A stretch of DNA of 64,000 bases, taken from NCBI RefSeq assembly GCF_029227915.1, contig NC_079877.1:8866001-8930000 (forward strand), given 5' to 3'. This document shows, in pieces, positions 1 through 7,770 of the stretch. The DNA comes from Hydractinia symbiolongicarpus (taxonomy: Eukaryota; Cnidaria; Hydrozoa; Anthoathecata; Hydractiniidae). Position 1 is the stretch's first letter, and the number at the start of each line of letters is the position of its first letter. The position numbers and the translations under genes are program-made. Below the pieces are notes generated by a model. The model had not been told where the DNA came from, did no database searches, and saw only the letters and a list, made by a program, of their open reading frames with translations.

Positions 1-107
1 TTTAATTTCGCATTGACAGTATACACAGTTTCAGCTTTTAACATGATCGACCGTGTGGCATTCGGGCATTGACGCCATCGCGAACATATTATTTAAATAT
101 GAACTCG
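1..107. repeat. End of the inter-unit spacer of a preceding unit
   Basis: These bases match the last 107 bases before every other tRNA-Asp gene, including the TATTTAAATA box at 90-99. The array therefore extends leftwards beyond the window. Confidence 0.95.
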
Positions 108-1415
108 TCCTCGGTAGTATAGTGGTAAGTATCCCCGCCTGTCACGCGGGAGACCGGGGTTCGATTCCCCGCCGGGGAGGTTCTTTTTATCTTGTCAATG
201 TTTCGTTTCACGTCAGTAGCGTTCGCGGGACTGTCCGGGAATACAGATTTACGCCCGGTTAGCTCAGTCGGCAGAGCATCAGACTTTTAATCTGAGGGTC
301 GCGGGTTCGAGTCCCTCATCGGGCGTAACAATTATTTGGTACGATGGTGAACTAACTTTCACCACAATGTCTTGTCGAAAGAGGATGAATAACGTAACAT
401 TTGCGGAGTGGCAAAGGCGAAGCAAACTTGATGGGGAACTAGCTTAGATGGTAGAGCGCTCGCTTAGCATGCGAGAGGTACCGGGATCGATGCCCGGGTT
501 CTCCAATGCCTTTTCCATAGGCGTAAAATAAATGAAATTTGCGCAGAGCAATTTGCAGCAGCGTTCGTGTCATGTCGGGATGGCCGAGCGGTCTAAGGCG
601 CCAGACTCAAGACAAAATGTTCTTCCACTCATCGCGTGGAGAATTCTGGTCCTCGAATGTGGGCGTGGGTTCGAATCCCACTTCCGACAACTTTTCCCTG
701 CCACACAAAATTTTAGGCCTAAAATGCAAGTCCACCTAGCCGGATTTGAACCAGCGACCTAAGGATGCCTGTGTGGTATAAGTTCGTCTACAGTCCTCCG
801 CTCTACCAACTGAGCTATCGGTGGATGTAGCATCGTACAGTTCTTGTGCAGGACTATGCAGGTCATGTCACGTTTGTAGTATGACGTGGTTTTTAAAATG
901 ATGCGATAGCTCGCACGTAGCAGAGGGTGGTTTCGATCCACCGACCTCTGGGTTATGGGCCCAGCACGCTTCCTCTGCGCCACTCTGCTGAAGGTAGGTA
1001 AGCTGAAATGTGTCTGATGTAAGGTGTAGTTTAGTATTGCGAACAGCACTCGAACTATGACCTTTTTACCATTTCCAGGGGGATTAGCTCACATGGTAGA
1101 GCGCTCGCTTTGCATGCGAGAGGTACCGGGATCGATGCCCGGATCCTCCAAGACGATGTTTTTAATTTATTTATTTTTATACTAATTTCAGTAGTTGCCA
1201 ATGGTCATAAGAGGATTTATGATGCTCCTAAGATTACCTGGTATTAATAATAATAATAATAATAATAATACTAAACCGCGCTGCATATGTCTAGAGCATT
1301 TCTTGCTGTTTAATTTCGCATTGACAGTATACACAGTTTCAGCTTTTAACATGATCGACCGTGTGGCATTCGGGCATTGACGCCATCGCGAACATATTAT
1401 TTAAATGTGAACTCG
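108..1415 (+). repeat. tRNA array unit 1 (1,308 bp)
   Basis: Asp 108-179; Lys 253-325; Ala(AGC) 433-505; Leu 574-689; Tyr(-) 731-824; iMet(-) 918-989; Ala(TGC) 1078-1150; (AAT)8. More divergent than most units: Lys has a C in the D loop, shared with unit 3; Ala(AGC) C13T; Leu variable-arm A to T, shared with unit 4; Tyr C67A plus an intron change. Confidence 0.97.
731..824 (-). tRNA. tRNA-Tyr-GTA: tRNA-Tyr, unit 1, acceptor mismatch
   Basis: The base at 737 changes C67 to A, opposing G6 and breaking one acceptor pair. The intron also differs by one base. It may still be functional. Confidence 0.8.
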
Positions 1416-2717
1416 TCTTCGGTAGTATAGTGGTAAGTATCCCCGCCTGTCACGCGGGAGACCGGGGTTCGATTCCCCGCCGGGGAGGTTCTTTTTATCT
1501 TGTCAATGTTTCGTTTCACGTCAGTAGCGTTCGCGGGACTGTCCGGGAATACAGATTTACGCCCGGTTAGCTCAGTCGGTAGAGCATCAGACTTTTAATC
1601 TGAGGGTCGCGGGTTCGAGTCCCTCATCGGGCGTAACAATTATTTGGTACGATGGTGAACTAACTTTCACCACAATGTCTTGTCGAAAGAGGATGAATAA
1701 CGTAACATTTGCGGAGTGGCAAAGGCGAAGCAAACTTGATGGGGAACTAGCTCAGATGGTAGAGCGCTCGCTTAGCATGCGAGAGGTACCGGGATCGATG
1801 CCCGGGTTCTCCAATGCCTTTTCCATAGGCGTAAAATAAATGAAATTTGCGCAGAGCAATTTGCAGCAGCGTTCGTGTCATGTCGGGATGGCCGAGCGGT
1901 CTAAGGCGCCAGACTCAAGACAAAATGTTCTTCCACTCATCGCGTGGAGAATTCTGGTCCTCGAATGAGGGCGTGGGTTCGAATCCCACTTCCGACAACT
2001 TTTCCCTGCCACACAAAATTTTAGGCCTAAAATGCAAATCCACCGAGCCGGATTTGAACCAGCGACCTAAGGATGCCTGAGTGGTATAAGTTCGTCTACA
2101 GTCCTCCGCTCTACCAACTGAGCTATCGGTGGATGTAGCATCGTACAGTTCTTGTGCAGGACTATGCAGGTCATGTCACGTTTGTAGTATGACGTGGTTT
2201 TTAAAATGATGCGATAGCTCGCACGTAGCAGAGGGTGGTTTCGATCCACCGACCTCTGGGTTATGGGCCCAGCACGCTTCCTCTGCGCCACTCTGCTGAA
2301 GGTAGGTAAGCTGAAATGTGTCTGATGTAAGGTGTAGTTTAGTATTGCGAACAGCACTCGAACTATGACCTTTTTACCATTTCCAGGGGGATTAGCTCAC
2401 ATGGTAGAGCGCTCGCTTTGCATGCGAGAGGTACCGGGATCGATGCCCGGATCCTCCAAGACGATGTTTTTAATTTATTTATTTTTATACTAATTTCAGT
2501 AGTTGCCAATGGTCATAAGAGGATTTATGATGCTCCTAAGATTACCTGGTATTAATAATAATAATAATAATACTAAACCGCGCTGCATATGTCTAGAGCA
2601 TTTCTTGCTGTTTAATTTCGCATTGACAGTATACACAGTTTCAGCTTTTAACATGATCGACCGTGTGGCATTCGGGCATTGACGCCATCGCGAACATATT
2701 ATTTAAATATGAACTCG
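1416..2717 (+). repeat. tRNA array unit 2 (1,302 bp)
   Basis: Asp 1416-1487 (C3T, keeps a T:G wobble); Lys 1561-1633; Ala(AGC) 1741-1813; Leu 1882-1997; Tyr(-) 2039-2132; iMet(-) 2226-2297; Ala(TGC) 2386-2458; (AAT)6. The TATA-like box ends in G instead of A. Confidence 0.97.
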
Positions 2718-4001
2718 TCCTCGGTAGTATAGTGGTAAGTATCCCCGCCTGTCACGCGGGAGACCGGGGTTCGATTCCCCGCCGGGGAGGTTCTTTTTAT
2801 CTTGTCAATGTTTCGTTTCACGTCAGTAGCGTTCGCGGGACTGTCCGGGAATACAGATTTACGCCCGGTTAGCTCAGTCGGCAGAGCATCAGACTTTTAA
2901 TCTGAGGGTCGCGGGTTCGAGTCCCTCATCGGGCGTAACAATTATTTGGTACGATGGTGAACTAACTTTCACCACAATGTCTTGTCGAAAGAGGATGAAT
3001 AACGTAACATTTGCGGAGTGGCAAAGGCGAAGCAAACTTGATGGGGAACTAGCTCAGATGGTAGAGCGCTAGCTTAGCATGCGAGAGGTACCGGGATCGA
3101 TGCCCGGGTTCTCCAATGCCTTTTCCATAGGCGTAAAATAAATGAAATTTGCGCAGAGCAATTTGCAGCAGCGTTCGTGTCATGTCGGGATGGCCGAGCG
3201 GTCTAAGGCTTCAGACTCAAGACAAAATGTTCTTCCACTCATCGCGTGGAGAATTCTGGTCCTCGAATGAGGGCGTGGGTTCGAATCCCACTTCCGACAA
3301 CTTTTCCCTGCCACACAAAATTTTAGGCCTAAAATGCAAGTCCACCGAGCCGGATTTGAACCAGCGACCTAAGGATGCCTGAGTGGTATAAGTTCGTCTA
3401 CAGTCCTCCGCTCTACCAACTGAGCTATCGGTGGATGTAGCATCGTACAGTTCTTGTGCAGGACTATGCAGGTCATGTCACGTTTGTAGTATGACGTGGT
3501 TTTTAAAATGATGCGATAGCTCGCACGTAGCAGAGGGTGGTTTCGATCCACCGACCTCTGGGTTATGGGCCCAGCACGCTTCCTCTGCGCCACTCTGCTG
3601 AAGGTAGGTAAGCTGAAATGTGTCTGATGTAAGGTGTAGTTTAGTATTGCGAACAGCACTCGAACTATGACCTTTTTACCATTTCCAGGGGGATTAGCTC
3701 ACATGGTAGAGCGCTCGCTTTGCATGCGAGAGGTACCGGGATCGATGCCCGGATCCTCCAAGACGATGTTTTTAATTTATTTATTTTTGCCAATGGTCAT
3801 AAGAGGATTTATGATGCTTCTAAGATTACCTGGTATTAATAATAATAATAATAATACTAAACCGCGCTGCATATGTCTAGAGCATTTCTTGCTGTTTAAT
3901 TTCGCATTGACAGTATACACAGTTTCAGCTTTTAACATGATCGACCGTGTGGCATTCGGGCATTGACGCCATCGCGAACATATTATTTAAATATGAACTC
4001 G
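2718..4001 (+). repeat. tRNA array unit 3 (1,284 bp)
   Basis: Asp 2718-2789; Lys 2863-2935; Ala(AGC) 3043-3115 (C29A); Leu 3184-3299 (G26T, C27T); Tyr(-) 3341-3434; iMet(-) 3528-3599; Ala(TGC) 3688-3760; (AAT)6. An 18-bp deletion in the spacer (junction near 3788/3789) has a 2-bp TT microhomology. Confidence 0.97.
3043..3115 (+). tRNA. tRNA-Ala-AGC: tRNA-Ala(AGC), unit 3, anticodon-stem mismatch
   Basis: C29 is A (3071), giving A29 opposite G41 in the middle of the anticodon stem. Doubtful function. Confidence 0.75.
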
Positions 4002-4326
4002 TCCTCGGTAGTATAGTGGTAAGTATCCCCGCCTGTCACGCGGGAGACCGGGGTTCGATTCCCCGCCGGGGAGGTTCTTTTTATCTTGTCAATGTTTCGT
4101 TTCACGTCAGTGGCGTTTGCGGGACTGTCCGGGAATACAGATTTACGCCCGGTTAGCTCAGTCGGTAGAGCATCAGACTTTTAATCTGAGGGTCGCGGGT
4201 TCGAGTCCCTCATCGGGCGTAACAATTATTTGGTACGATGGTGAACTAACTTTCACCACAATGTCTTGTCGAAAGAGGATGAATAACGTAACATTTGCGG
4301 AGTGGCAAAGGCGAAGCAAACTTGAT

Positions 4327-4399
4327 GGGGAACTAGCTCAGATGGTAGAGCGCTCGCTTAGCATGCGAGAGGTAACGGGATCGATGCCCGGGTTCTCCA
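4327..4399 (+). tRNA. tRNA-Ala-AGC: tRNA-Ala(AGC), unit 4, T-stem mismatch
   Basis: C49 is A (4375), opposing G65 at the outer end of the T stem. The same change occurs in unit 16 with a second one. Confidence 0.75.
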
Positions 4400-4467
4400 A
4401 TGCCTTTTCCATAGGCGTAAAATAAATGAAATTTGCGCAGAGCAATTTGCAGCAGCGTTCGTGTCAT

Positions 4468-4583
4468 GTCGGGATGGCCGCGCGGTCTAAGGCGCCAGAC
4501 TCAAGACAAAATGTTCTTCCACTCATCGCGTGGAGAATTCTGGTCCTCGAATGTGGGCGTGGGTTCGAATCCCACTTCCGACA
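4468..4583 (+). tRNA. tRNA-Leu-CAA: tRNA-Leu, unit 4, A14 lost
   Basis: A14 is C (4481). A14 is near-invariant, forms the 8-14 tertiary pair and lies in the A box, so both folding and transcription may suffer. The variable arm also has the T seen in unit 1. Confidence 0.75.
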
Positions 4584-4811
4584 ACTTTTCCCTGCCACAC
4601 AAAATTTTAGGCCTAAAATGCAAGTCCACCGAGCCGGATTTGAACCAGCGACCTAAGGATGCCTGAGTGGTATAAGTTCGTCTACAGTCCTCCGCTCTAC
4701 CAACTGAGCTATCGGTGGATGTAGCATCGTACAGTTCTTGTGCAGGACTATGCAGGTCATGTCACGTTTGTAGTACGACGTGGTTTTTAAAATGATGCGA
4801 TAGCTCGCACG

Positions 4812-4883
4812 TAGCAGAGGGTGGTTTCGATCCACCGACCTCTGGGTTATGGGCTCAGCACGCTTCCTCTGCGCCACTCTGCT
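4812..4883 (-). tRNA. tRNA-iMet-CAT: Initiator tRNA-Met, unit 4, G30A
   Basis: G30 is A (4855), giving A30 opposite C40. This interrupts the three G:C pairs that mark initiator tRNAs. Confidence 0.75.
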
Positions 4884-5309
4884 GAAGGTAGGTAAGCTGA
4901 AATGTGTCTGATGTAAGGTGTAGTTTAGTATTGCGAACAGCACTCGAACTATGACCTTTTTACCATTTCCAGGGGGATTAGCTCACATGGTAGAGCGCTC
5001 GCTTTGCATGCGAGAGGTACCGGGATCGATGCCCGGATCCTCCAAGACGATGTTTTTAATTTATTTATTTTTATACTAATTTCAGTAGTTGCCAATGGTC
5101 ATAAGAGGATTTATGATGCTCCTAAGATTACCTGGTATTAATAATAATAATAATAATAATAATACTAAACCGCGCTGCATATGTCTAGAGCATTTCTTGC
5201 TGTTTAATTTCGCATTGACAGTATACACAGTTTCAGCTTTTAACATGATCGACCGTGTGGCATTCGGGCATTGACGCCATCGCAAACATATTATTTAAAT
5301 ATGAACTCG

Positions 5310-6614
5310 TCCTCGGTAGTATAGTGGTAAGTATCCCCGCCTGTCACGCGGGAGACCGGGGTTCGATTCCCCGCCGGGGAGGTTCTTTTTATCTTGTCAA
5401 TGTTTCGTTTCACGTCAGTAGCGTTCGCGGGACTGTCCGGGAATACAGATTTACGCCCGGTTAGCTCAGTCGGTAGAGCATCAGACTTTTAATCTGAGGG
5501 TCGCGGGTTCGAGTCCCTCATCGGGCGTAACAATTATTTGGTACGATGGTGAACTAACTTTCACCACAATGTCTTGTCGAAAGAGGATGAATAACGTAAC
5601 ATTTGCGGAGTGGCAAAGGCGAAGCAAACTTGATGGGGAACTAGCTCAGATGGTAGAGCGCTCGCTTAGCATGCGAGAGGTACCGGGATCGATGCCCGGG
5701 TTCTCCAATGCCTTTTCCATAGGCGTAAAATAAATGAAATTTGCGCAGAGCAATTTGCAGCAGCGTTCGTGTCATGTCGGGATGGCCGAGCGGTCTAAGG
5801 CGCCAGACTCAAGACAAAATGTTCTTCCACTCATCGCGTGGAGAATTCTGGTCCTCGAATGAGGGCGTGGGTTCGAATCCCACTTCCGACAACTTTTCCC
5901 TGCCACACAAAATTTTAGGCCTAAAATGCAAGTCCACCGAGCCGGATTTGAACCAGCGACCTAAGGATGCCTGAGTGGTATAAGTTCGTCTACAGTCCTC
6001 CGCTCTACCAACTGAGCTATCGGTGGATGTAGCATCGTACAGTTCTTGTGCAGGACTATGCAGGTCATGTCACGTTTGTAGTATGACGTGGTTTTTAAAA
6101 TGATGCGATAGCTCGCACGTAGCAGAGGGTGGTTTCGATCCACCGACCTCTGGGTTATGGGCCCAGCACGCTTCCTCTGCGCCACTCTGCTGAAGGTAGG
6201 TAAGCTGAAATGTGTCTGATGTAAGGTGTAGTTTAGTATTGCGAACAGCACTCGAACTATGACCTTTTTACCATTTCCAGGGGGATTAGCTCACATGGTA
6301 GAGCGCTCGCTTTGCATGCGAGAGGTACCGGGATCGATGCCCGGATCCTCCAAGACGATGTTTTTAATTTATTTATTTTTATACTAATTTCAGTAGTTGC
6401 CAATGGTCATAAGAGGATTTATGATGCTCCTAAGATTACCTGGTATTAATAATAATAATAATAATAATACTAAACCGCGCTGCATATGTCTAGAGCATTT
6501 CTTGCTGTTTAATTTCGCATTGACAGCATACACAGTTTCAGCTTTTAACATGATCGACCGTGTGGCATTCGGGCATTGACGCCATCGCGAACATATTATT
6601 TAAATATGAACTCG
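5310..6614 (+). repeat. tRNA array unit 5 (1,305 bp)
   Basis: Asp 5310-5381; Lys 5455-5527; Ala(AGC) 5635-5707; Leu 5776-5891; Tyr(-) 5933-6026; iMet(-) 6120-6191; Ala(TGC) 6280-6352; (AAT)7. All seven tRNAs are consensus. The spacer has GCATACAC in place of GTATACAC, shared with units 19 and 20. Confidence 0.97.
6597..6606 (+). promoter_or_regulatory. TATA-like palindrome upstream of tRNA-Asp
   Basis: TATTTAAATA lies 18 to 9 bp before the first base of tRNA-Asp and recurs upstream of almost every Asp copy. AT-rich boxes near the start site help place TFIIIB on some insect, plant and fission yeast tRNA genes; a role here is inferred. Variants: TATTTAAATG before unit 2 and TATTTAAGTA before units 49 and 50. 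Confidence 0.45.
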
Positions 6615-6686
6615 TCCTCGGTAGTATAGTGGTAAGTATCCCCGCCTGTCACGCGGGAGACCGGGGTTCGATTCCCCGCCGGGGAG
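6615..6686 (+). tRNA. tRNA-Asp-GTC: tRNA-Asp(GTC), reference copy (unit 6)
   Basis: This 72-nt gene decodes aspartate GAC/GAU codons. The acceptor arms TCCTCGG and CCGGGGA pair fully, with one T4:G69 wobble, and the discriminator is G73. The anticodon stem CCCGC/GCGGG encloses the loop CTGTCAC, with GTC at 6648-6650. The A box is TAGTATAGTGG and the B box is GGTTCGATTCC. There is no intron and no encoded CCA. A T5 terminator follows at 6691-6695. It is the only gene in the unit with an obvious TATA-like element just upstream (6597-6606). Fifty copies occur in the window. Confidence 0.98.
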
Positions 6687-6690
6687 GTTC

Positions 6691-6695
6691 TTTTT
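6691..6695 (+). terminator. Pol III T5 terminator of tRNA-Asp
   Basis: A T5 run starts 5 bp after the Asp gene. It is conserved in the array; unit 9 has a T4 version at the equivalent site. Confidence 0.85.
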
Positions 6696-6759
6696 ATCTT
6701 GTCAATGTTTCGTTTCACGTCAGTAGCGTTCGCGGGACTGTCCGGGAATACAGATTTAC

Positions 6760-6832
6760 GCCCGGTTAGCTCAGTCGGTAGAGCATCAGACTTTTAATCT
6801 GAGGGTCGCGGGTTCGAGTCCCTCATCGGGCG
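6760..6832 (+). tRNA. tRNA-Lys-TTT: tRNA-Lys(TTT), reference copy (unit 6)
   Basis: This 73-nt gene decodes AAA/AAG. The acceptor GCCCGGT pairs with ATCGGGC (one G6:T67 wobble) and the discriminator is G73. The anticodon TTT is at 6793-6795 in the loop CTTTTAA, so the gene contains an internal T4 run, as tRNA-Lys(UUU) genes generally do. The A box is TAGCTCAGTCGG and the B box GGTTCGAGTCC. The 107 bp between this gene and Ala(AGC) contain no run of four or more T, only TTT and an interrupted TTATTT. The nearest canonical terminator is the one after Ala(AGC) at 7018-7021, so read-through into a Lys-Ala precursor is plausible (inference). Confidence 0.98.
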
Positions 6833-6939
6833 TAACAATTATTTGGTACGATGGTGAACTAACTTTCACCACAATGTCTTGTCGAAAGAGGATGAATAAC
6901 GTAACATTTGCGGAGTGGCAAAGGCGAAGCAAACTTGAT
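6833..6939. other. Lys-Ala(AGC) spacer without a T4 terminator
   Basis: This 107-bp spacer has three TTT runs but no TTTT on the plus strand. The interrupted TTATTT about 7 bp after tRNA-Lys could act as a weak non-canonical stop. The absence of T4 holds in all the copies I read, including unit 25, where 14 bp are deleted. Confidence 0.8.
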
Positions 6940-7012
6940 GGGGAACTAGCTCAGATGGTAGAGCGCTCGCTTAGCATGCGAGAGGTACCGGGATCGATGC
7001 CCGGGTTCTCCA
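6940..7012 (+). tRNA. tRNA-Ala-AGC: tRNA-Ala(AGC), reference copy (unit 6)
   Basis: This 73-nt alanine tRNA gene reads GCU/GCC once A34 is converted to inosine. The acceptor GGGGAAC pairs with GTTCTCC and includes the G3:T70 wobble that is the main identity element of alanyl-tRNA synthetase; the discriminator is A73. The anticodon AGC is at 6973-6975 in the loop TTAGCAT. The A box is TAGCTCAGATGG. The B box GGATCGATGCC has A in place of the usual T54, as is common in animal tRNA-Ala. A T4 terminator lies 6 bp downstream (7018-7021). It is closely related to the unit's second alanine gene, differing at six positions. Confidence 0.98.
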
Positions 7013-7017
7013 ATGCC

Positions 7018-7021
7018 TTTT
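7018..7021 (+). terminator. Pol III T4 terminator of tRNA-Ala(AGC), possibly shared with tRNA-Lys
   Basis: TTTT starts 6 bp after the gene. It is the first canonical terminator after tRNA-Lys as well. Unit 26 has a T5 version at the same site. Confidence 0.8.
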
Positions 7022-7080
7022 CCATAGGCGTAAAATAAATGAAATTTGCGCAGAGCAATTTGCAGCAGCGTTCGTGTCAT

Positions 7081-7196
7081 GTCGGGATGGCCGAGCGGTC
7101 TAAGGCGCCAGACTCAAGACAAAATGTTCTTCCACTCATCGCGTGGAGAATTCTGGTCCTCGAATGAGGGCGTGGGTTCGAATCCCACTTCCGACA
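7081..7196 (+). tRNA. tRNA-Leu-CAA: tRNA-Leu(CAA) with 32-nt intron, reference copy (unit 6)
   Basis: The 116-nt gene yields an 84-nt mature tRNA reading UUG. The acceptor GTCGGGA pairs with TTCCGAC (one G6:T67 wobble), with discriminator A73, and a long class II variable arm follows the anticodon stem. The anticodon CAA is at 7115-7117. The intron, 7119-7150, begins one base 3' of the anticodon, the canonical position for nuclear tRNA introns. Within it TTCT-T-CCAC can pair with GTGGAGAA around a 7-nt loop. The A box is TGGCCGAGCGG and the B box GGTTCGAATCC. A T4 terminator follows at 7199-7202, with a backup T4 at 7218-7221. Confidence 0.97.
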
Positions 7197-7198
7197 AC

Positions 7199-7202
7199 TT
7201 TT
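7199..7202 (+). terminator. Pol III T4 terminator of tRNA-Leu
   Basis: TTTT starts 3 bp after the discriminator base of tRNA-Leu and is present in every unit. Confidence 0.8.
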
Positions 7203-7217
7203 CCCTGCCACACAAAA

Positions 7218-7231
7218 TTTTAGGCCTAAAA
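7218..7231. terminator. Palindromic two-way terminator between convergent Leu and Tyr genes
   Basis: TTTTAGGCCTAAAA is a perfect 14-bp palindrome. Its left arm is a backup T4 for Leu on the plus strand and its right arm is the first T4 for Tyr on the minus strand. AAAATTTT at 7214-7221 adds a further minus-strand T4. The use as a shared terminator is inferred from position. Confidence 0.65.
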
Positions 7232-7237
7232 TGCAAG

Positions 7238-7331
7238 TCCACCGAGCCGGATTTGAACCAGCGACCTAAGGATGCCTGAGTGGTATAAGTTCGTCTACAG
7301 TCCTCCGCTCTACCAACTGAGCTATCGGTGG
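7238..7331 (-). tRNA. tRNA-Tyr-GTA: tRNA-Tyr(GTA) with 21-nt intron, reference copy (unit 6)
   Basis: This 94-nt gene on the minus strand yields a 73-nt mature tRNA for UAC/UAU. The acceptor CCACCGA pairs with TCGGTGG and the discriminator is A73. C1:G72 is the eukaryotic tyrosine identity pair. The anticodon GTA is at 7296-7298 and the intron at 7274-7294, directly after G37; eukaryotic tRNA-Tyr genes usually have an intron here. The A box is TAGCTCAGTTGG and the B box GGTTCAAATCC. The gene converges on tRNA-Leu, and its first minus-strand T4 is the right arm of the palindrome at 7218-7231, starting 6 bp past the gene. Confidence 0.97.
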
Positions 7332-7401
7332 ATGTAGCATCGTACAGTTCTTGTGCAGGACTATGCAGGTCATGTCACGTTTGTAGTATGACGTGGTTTT
7401 T

Positions 7402-7405
7402 AAAA
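7402..7405 (-). terminator. Pol III T4 terminator of initiator tRNA-Met
   Basis: AAAA on the plus strand gives a minus-strand T4 19 bp past the 3' end of iMet. Confidence 0.7.
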
Positions 7406-7424
7406 TGATGCGATAGCTCGCACG

Positions 7425-7496
7425 TAGCAGAGGGTGGTTTCGATCCACCGACCTCTGGGTTATGGGCCCAGCACGCTTCCTCTGCGCCACTCTGCT
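7425..7496 (-). tRNA. tRNA-iMet-CAT: Initiator tRNA-Met(CAT), reference copy (unit 6)
   Basis: This 72-nt gene encodes the translation-initiator methionine tRNA, which acts with eIF2. It has the eukaryotic initiator hallmarks: A1:T72 at the end of the acceptor (AGCAGAG with CTCTGCT), three G:C pairs next to the anticodon loop (G29-G31 with C39-C41), C33 in the loop CCCATAA as in animals, and A54 and A60 in the T loop (ATCGAAA). The anticodon CAT is at 7462-7464. The A box is TGGCGCAGAGG and the B box GGATCGAAACC. A minus-strand T4 terminator lies at 7402-7405, 19 bp downstream. No elongator Met gene is present in the array. Confidence 0.98.
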
Positions 7497-7584
7497 GAAG
7501 GTAGGTAAGCTGAAATGTGTCTGATGTAAGGTGTAGTTTAGTATTGCGAACAGCACTCGAACTATGACCTTTTTACCATTTCCA
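7497..7584. promoter_or_regulatory. Divergent iMet / Ala(TGC) upstream region
   Basis: These 88 bp separate the starts of two genes transcribed away from each other. There is no clear TATA box. A plus-strand T5 run just before Ala(TGC) would stop any Pol III read-through from the left. Confidence 0.5.
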
Positions 7585-7657
7585 GGGGGATTAGCTCACA
7601 TGGTAGAGCGCTCGCTTTGCATGCGAGAGGTACCGGGATCGATGCCCGGATCCTCCA
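7585..7657 (+). tRNA. tRNA-Ala-TGC: tRNA-Ala(TGC), reference copy (unit 6)
   Basis: This 73-nt alanine tRNA gene reads GCA/GCG. The acceptor GGGGGAT pairs with ATCCTCC, again with G3:T70, and the discriminator is A73. The anticodon TGC is at 7618-7620. Relative to Ala(AGC) of the same unit it differs only at positions 5, 7, 15, 34, 66 and 68; 5:68 and 7:66 are compensated pairs. Position 15 is C, where nearly all tRNAs have a purine. It is transcribed divergently from iMet, with 88 bp between the two starts. A T5 terminator follows at 7666-7670 and a second T5 lies about 10 bp further on. Confidence 0.97.
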
Positions 7658-7665
7658 AGACGATG

Positions 7666-7670
7666 TTTTT
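7666..7670 (+). terminator. Pol III T5 terminator of tRNA-Ala(TGC)
   Basis: T5 starts 9 bp after the gene and a second T5 follows about 10 bp later. Unit 46 has only T4 at the first site. Confidence 0.85.
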
Positions 7671-7752
7671 AATTTATTTATTTTTATACTAATTTCAGTA
7701 GTTGCCAATGGTCATAAGAGGATTTATGATGCTCCTAAGATTACCTGGTATT

Positions 7753-7770
7753 AATAATAATAATAATAAT
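7753..7770 (+). repeat. (AAT)6 microsatellite
   Basis: Six AAT copies in most units; seven after units 5, 14, 34 and 47; eight after units 1, 4, 19 and 20. After units 17 and 33 a C-to-A change extends the tract at its right end. Confidence 0.95.

Larger units (their letters stand above)
4002..5309 (+). repeat. tRNA array unit 4 (1,308 bp)
   Basis: Asp 4002-4073; Lys 4147-4219; Ala(AGC) 4327-4399 (C49A); Leu 4468-4583 (A14C); Tyr(-) 4625-4718; iMet(-) 4812-4883 (G30A); Ala(TGC) 4972-5044; (AAT)8. Three of the seven genes carry probably harmful changes. Confidence 0.97.

Noticed and set aside
53-262. A 69-codon frame covering tRNA-Asp, repeated in all units
   Set aside because: It overlaps tRNA-Asp almost completely, has no conserved domain, and its conservation is explained by repeat homogenisation.
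539-739. A 66-77 codon frame over tRNA-Leu
   Set aside because: It starts just upstream of tRNA-Leu and translates the tRNA and its intron; no coding signal.
759-1049. A 96-codon minus-strand frame, repeated in most units
   Set aside because: It runs through iMet and part of Tyr. Its sequence is a translation of tRNA genes; single-base changes in tRNAs alter it freely.
6793-6796. TTTT in the tRNA-Lys anticodon loop as a premature terminator
   Set aside because: The TTTT run overlaps the UUU anticodon and is intrinsic to tRNA-Lys(UUU) genes, which are still expressed across eukaryotes.
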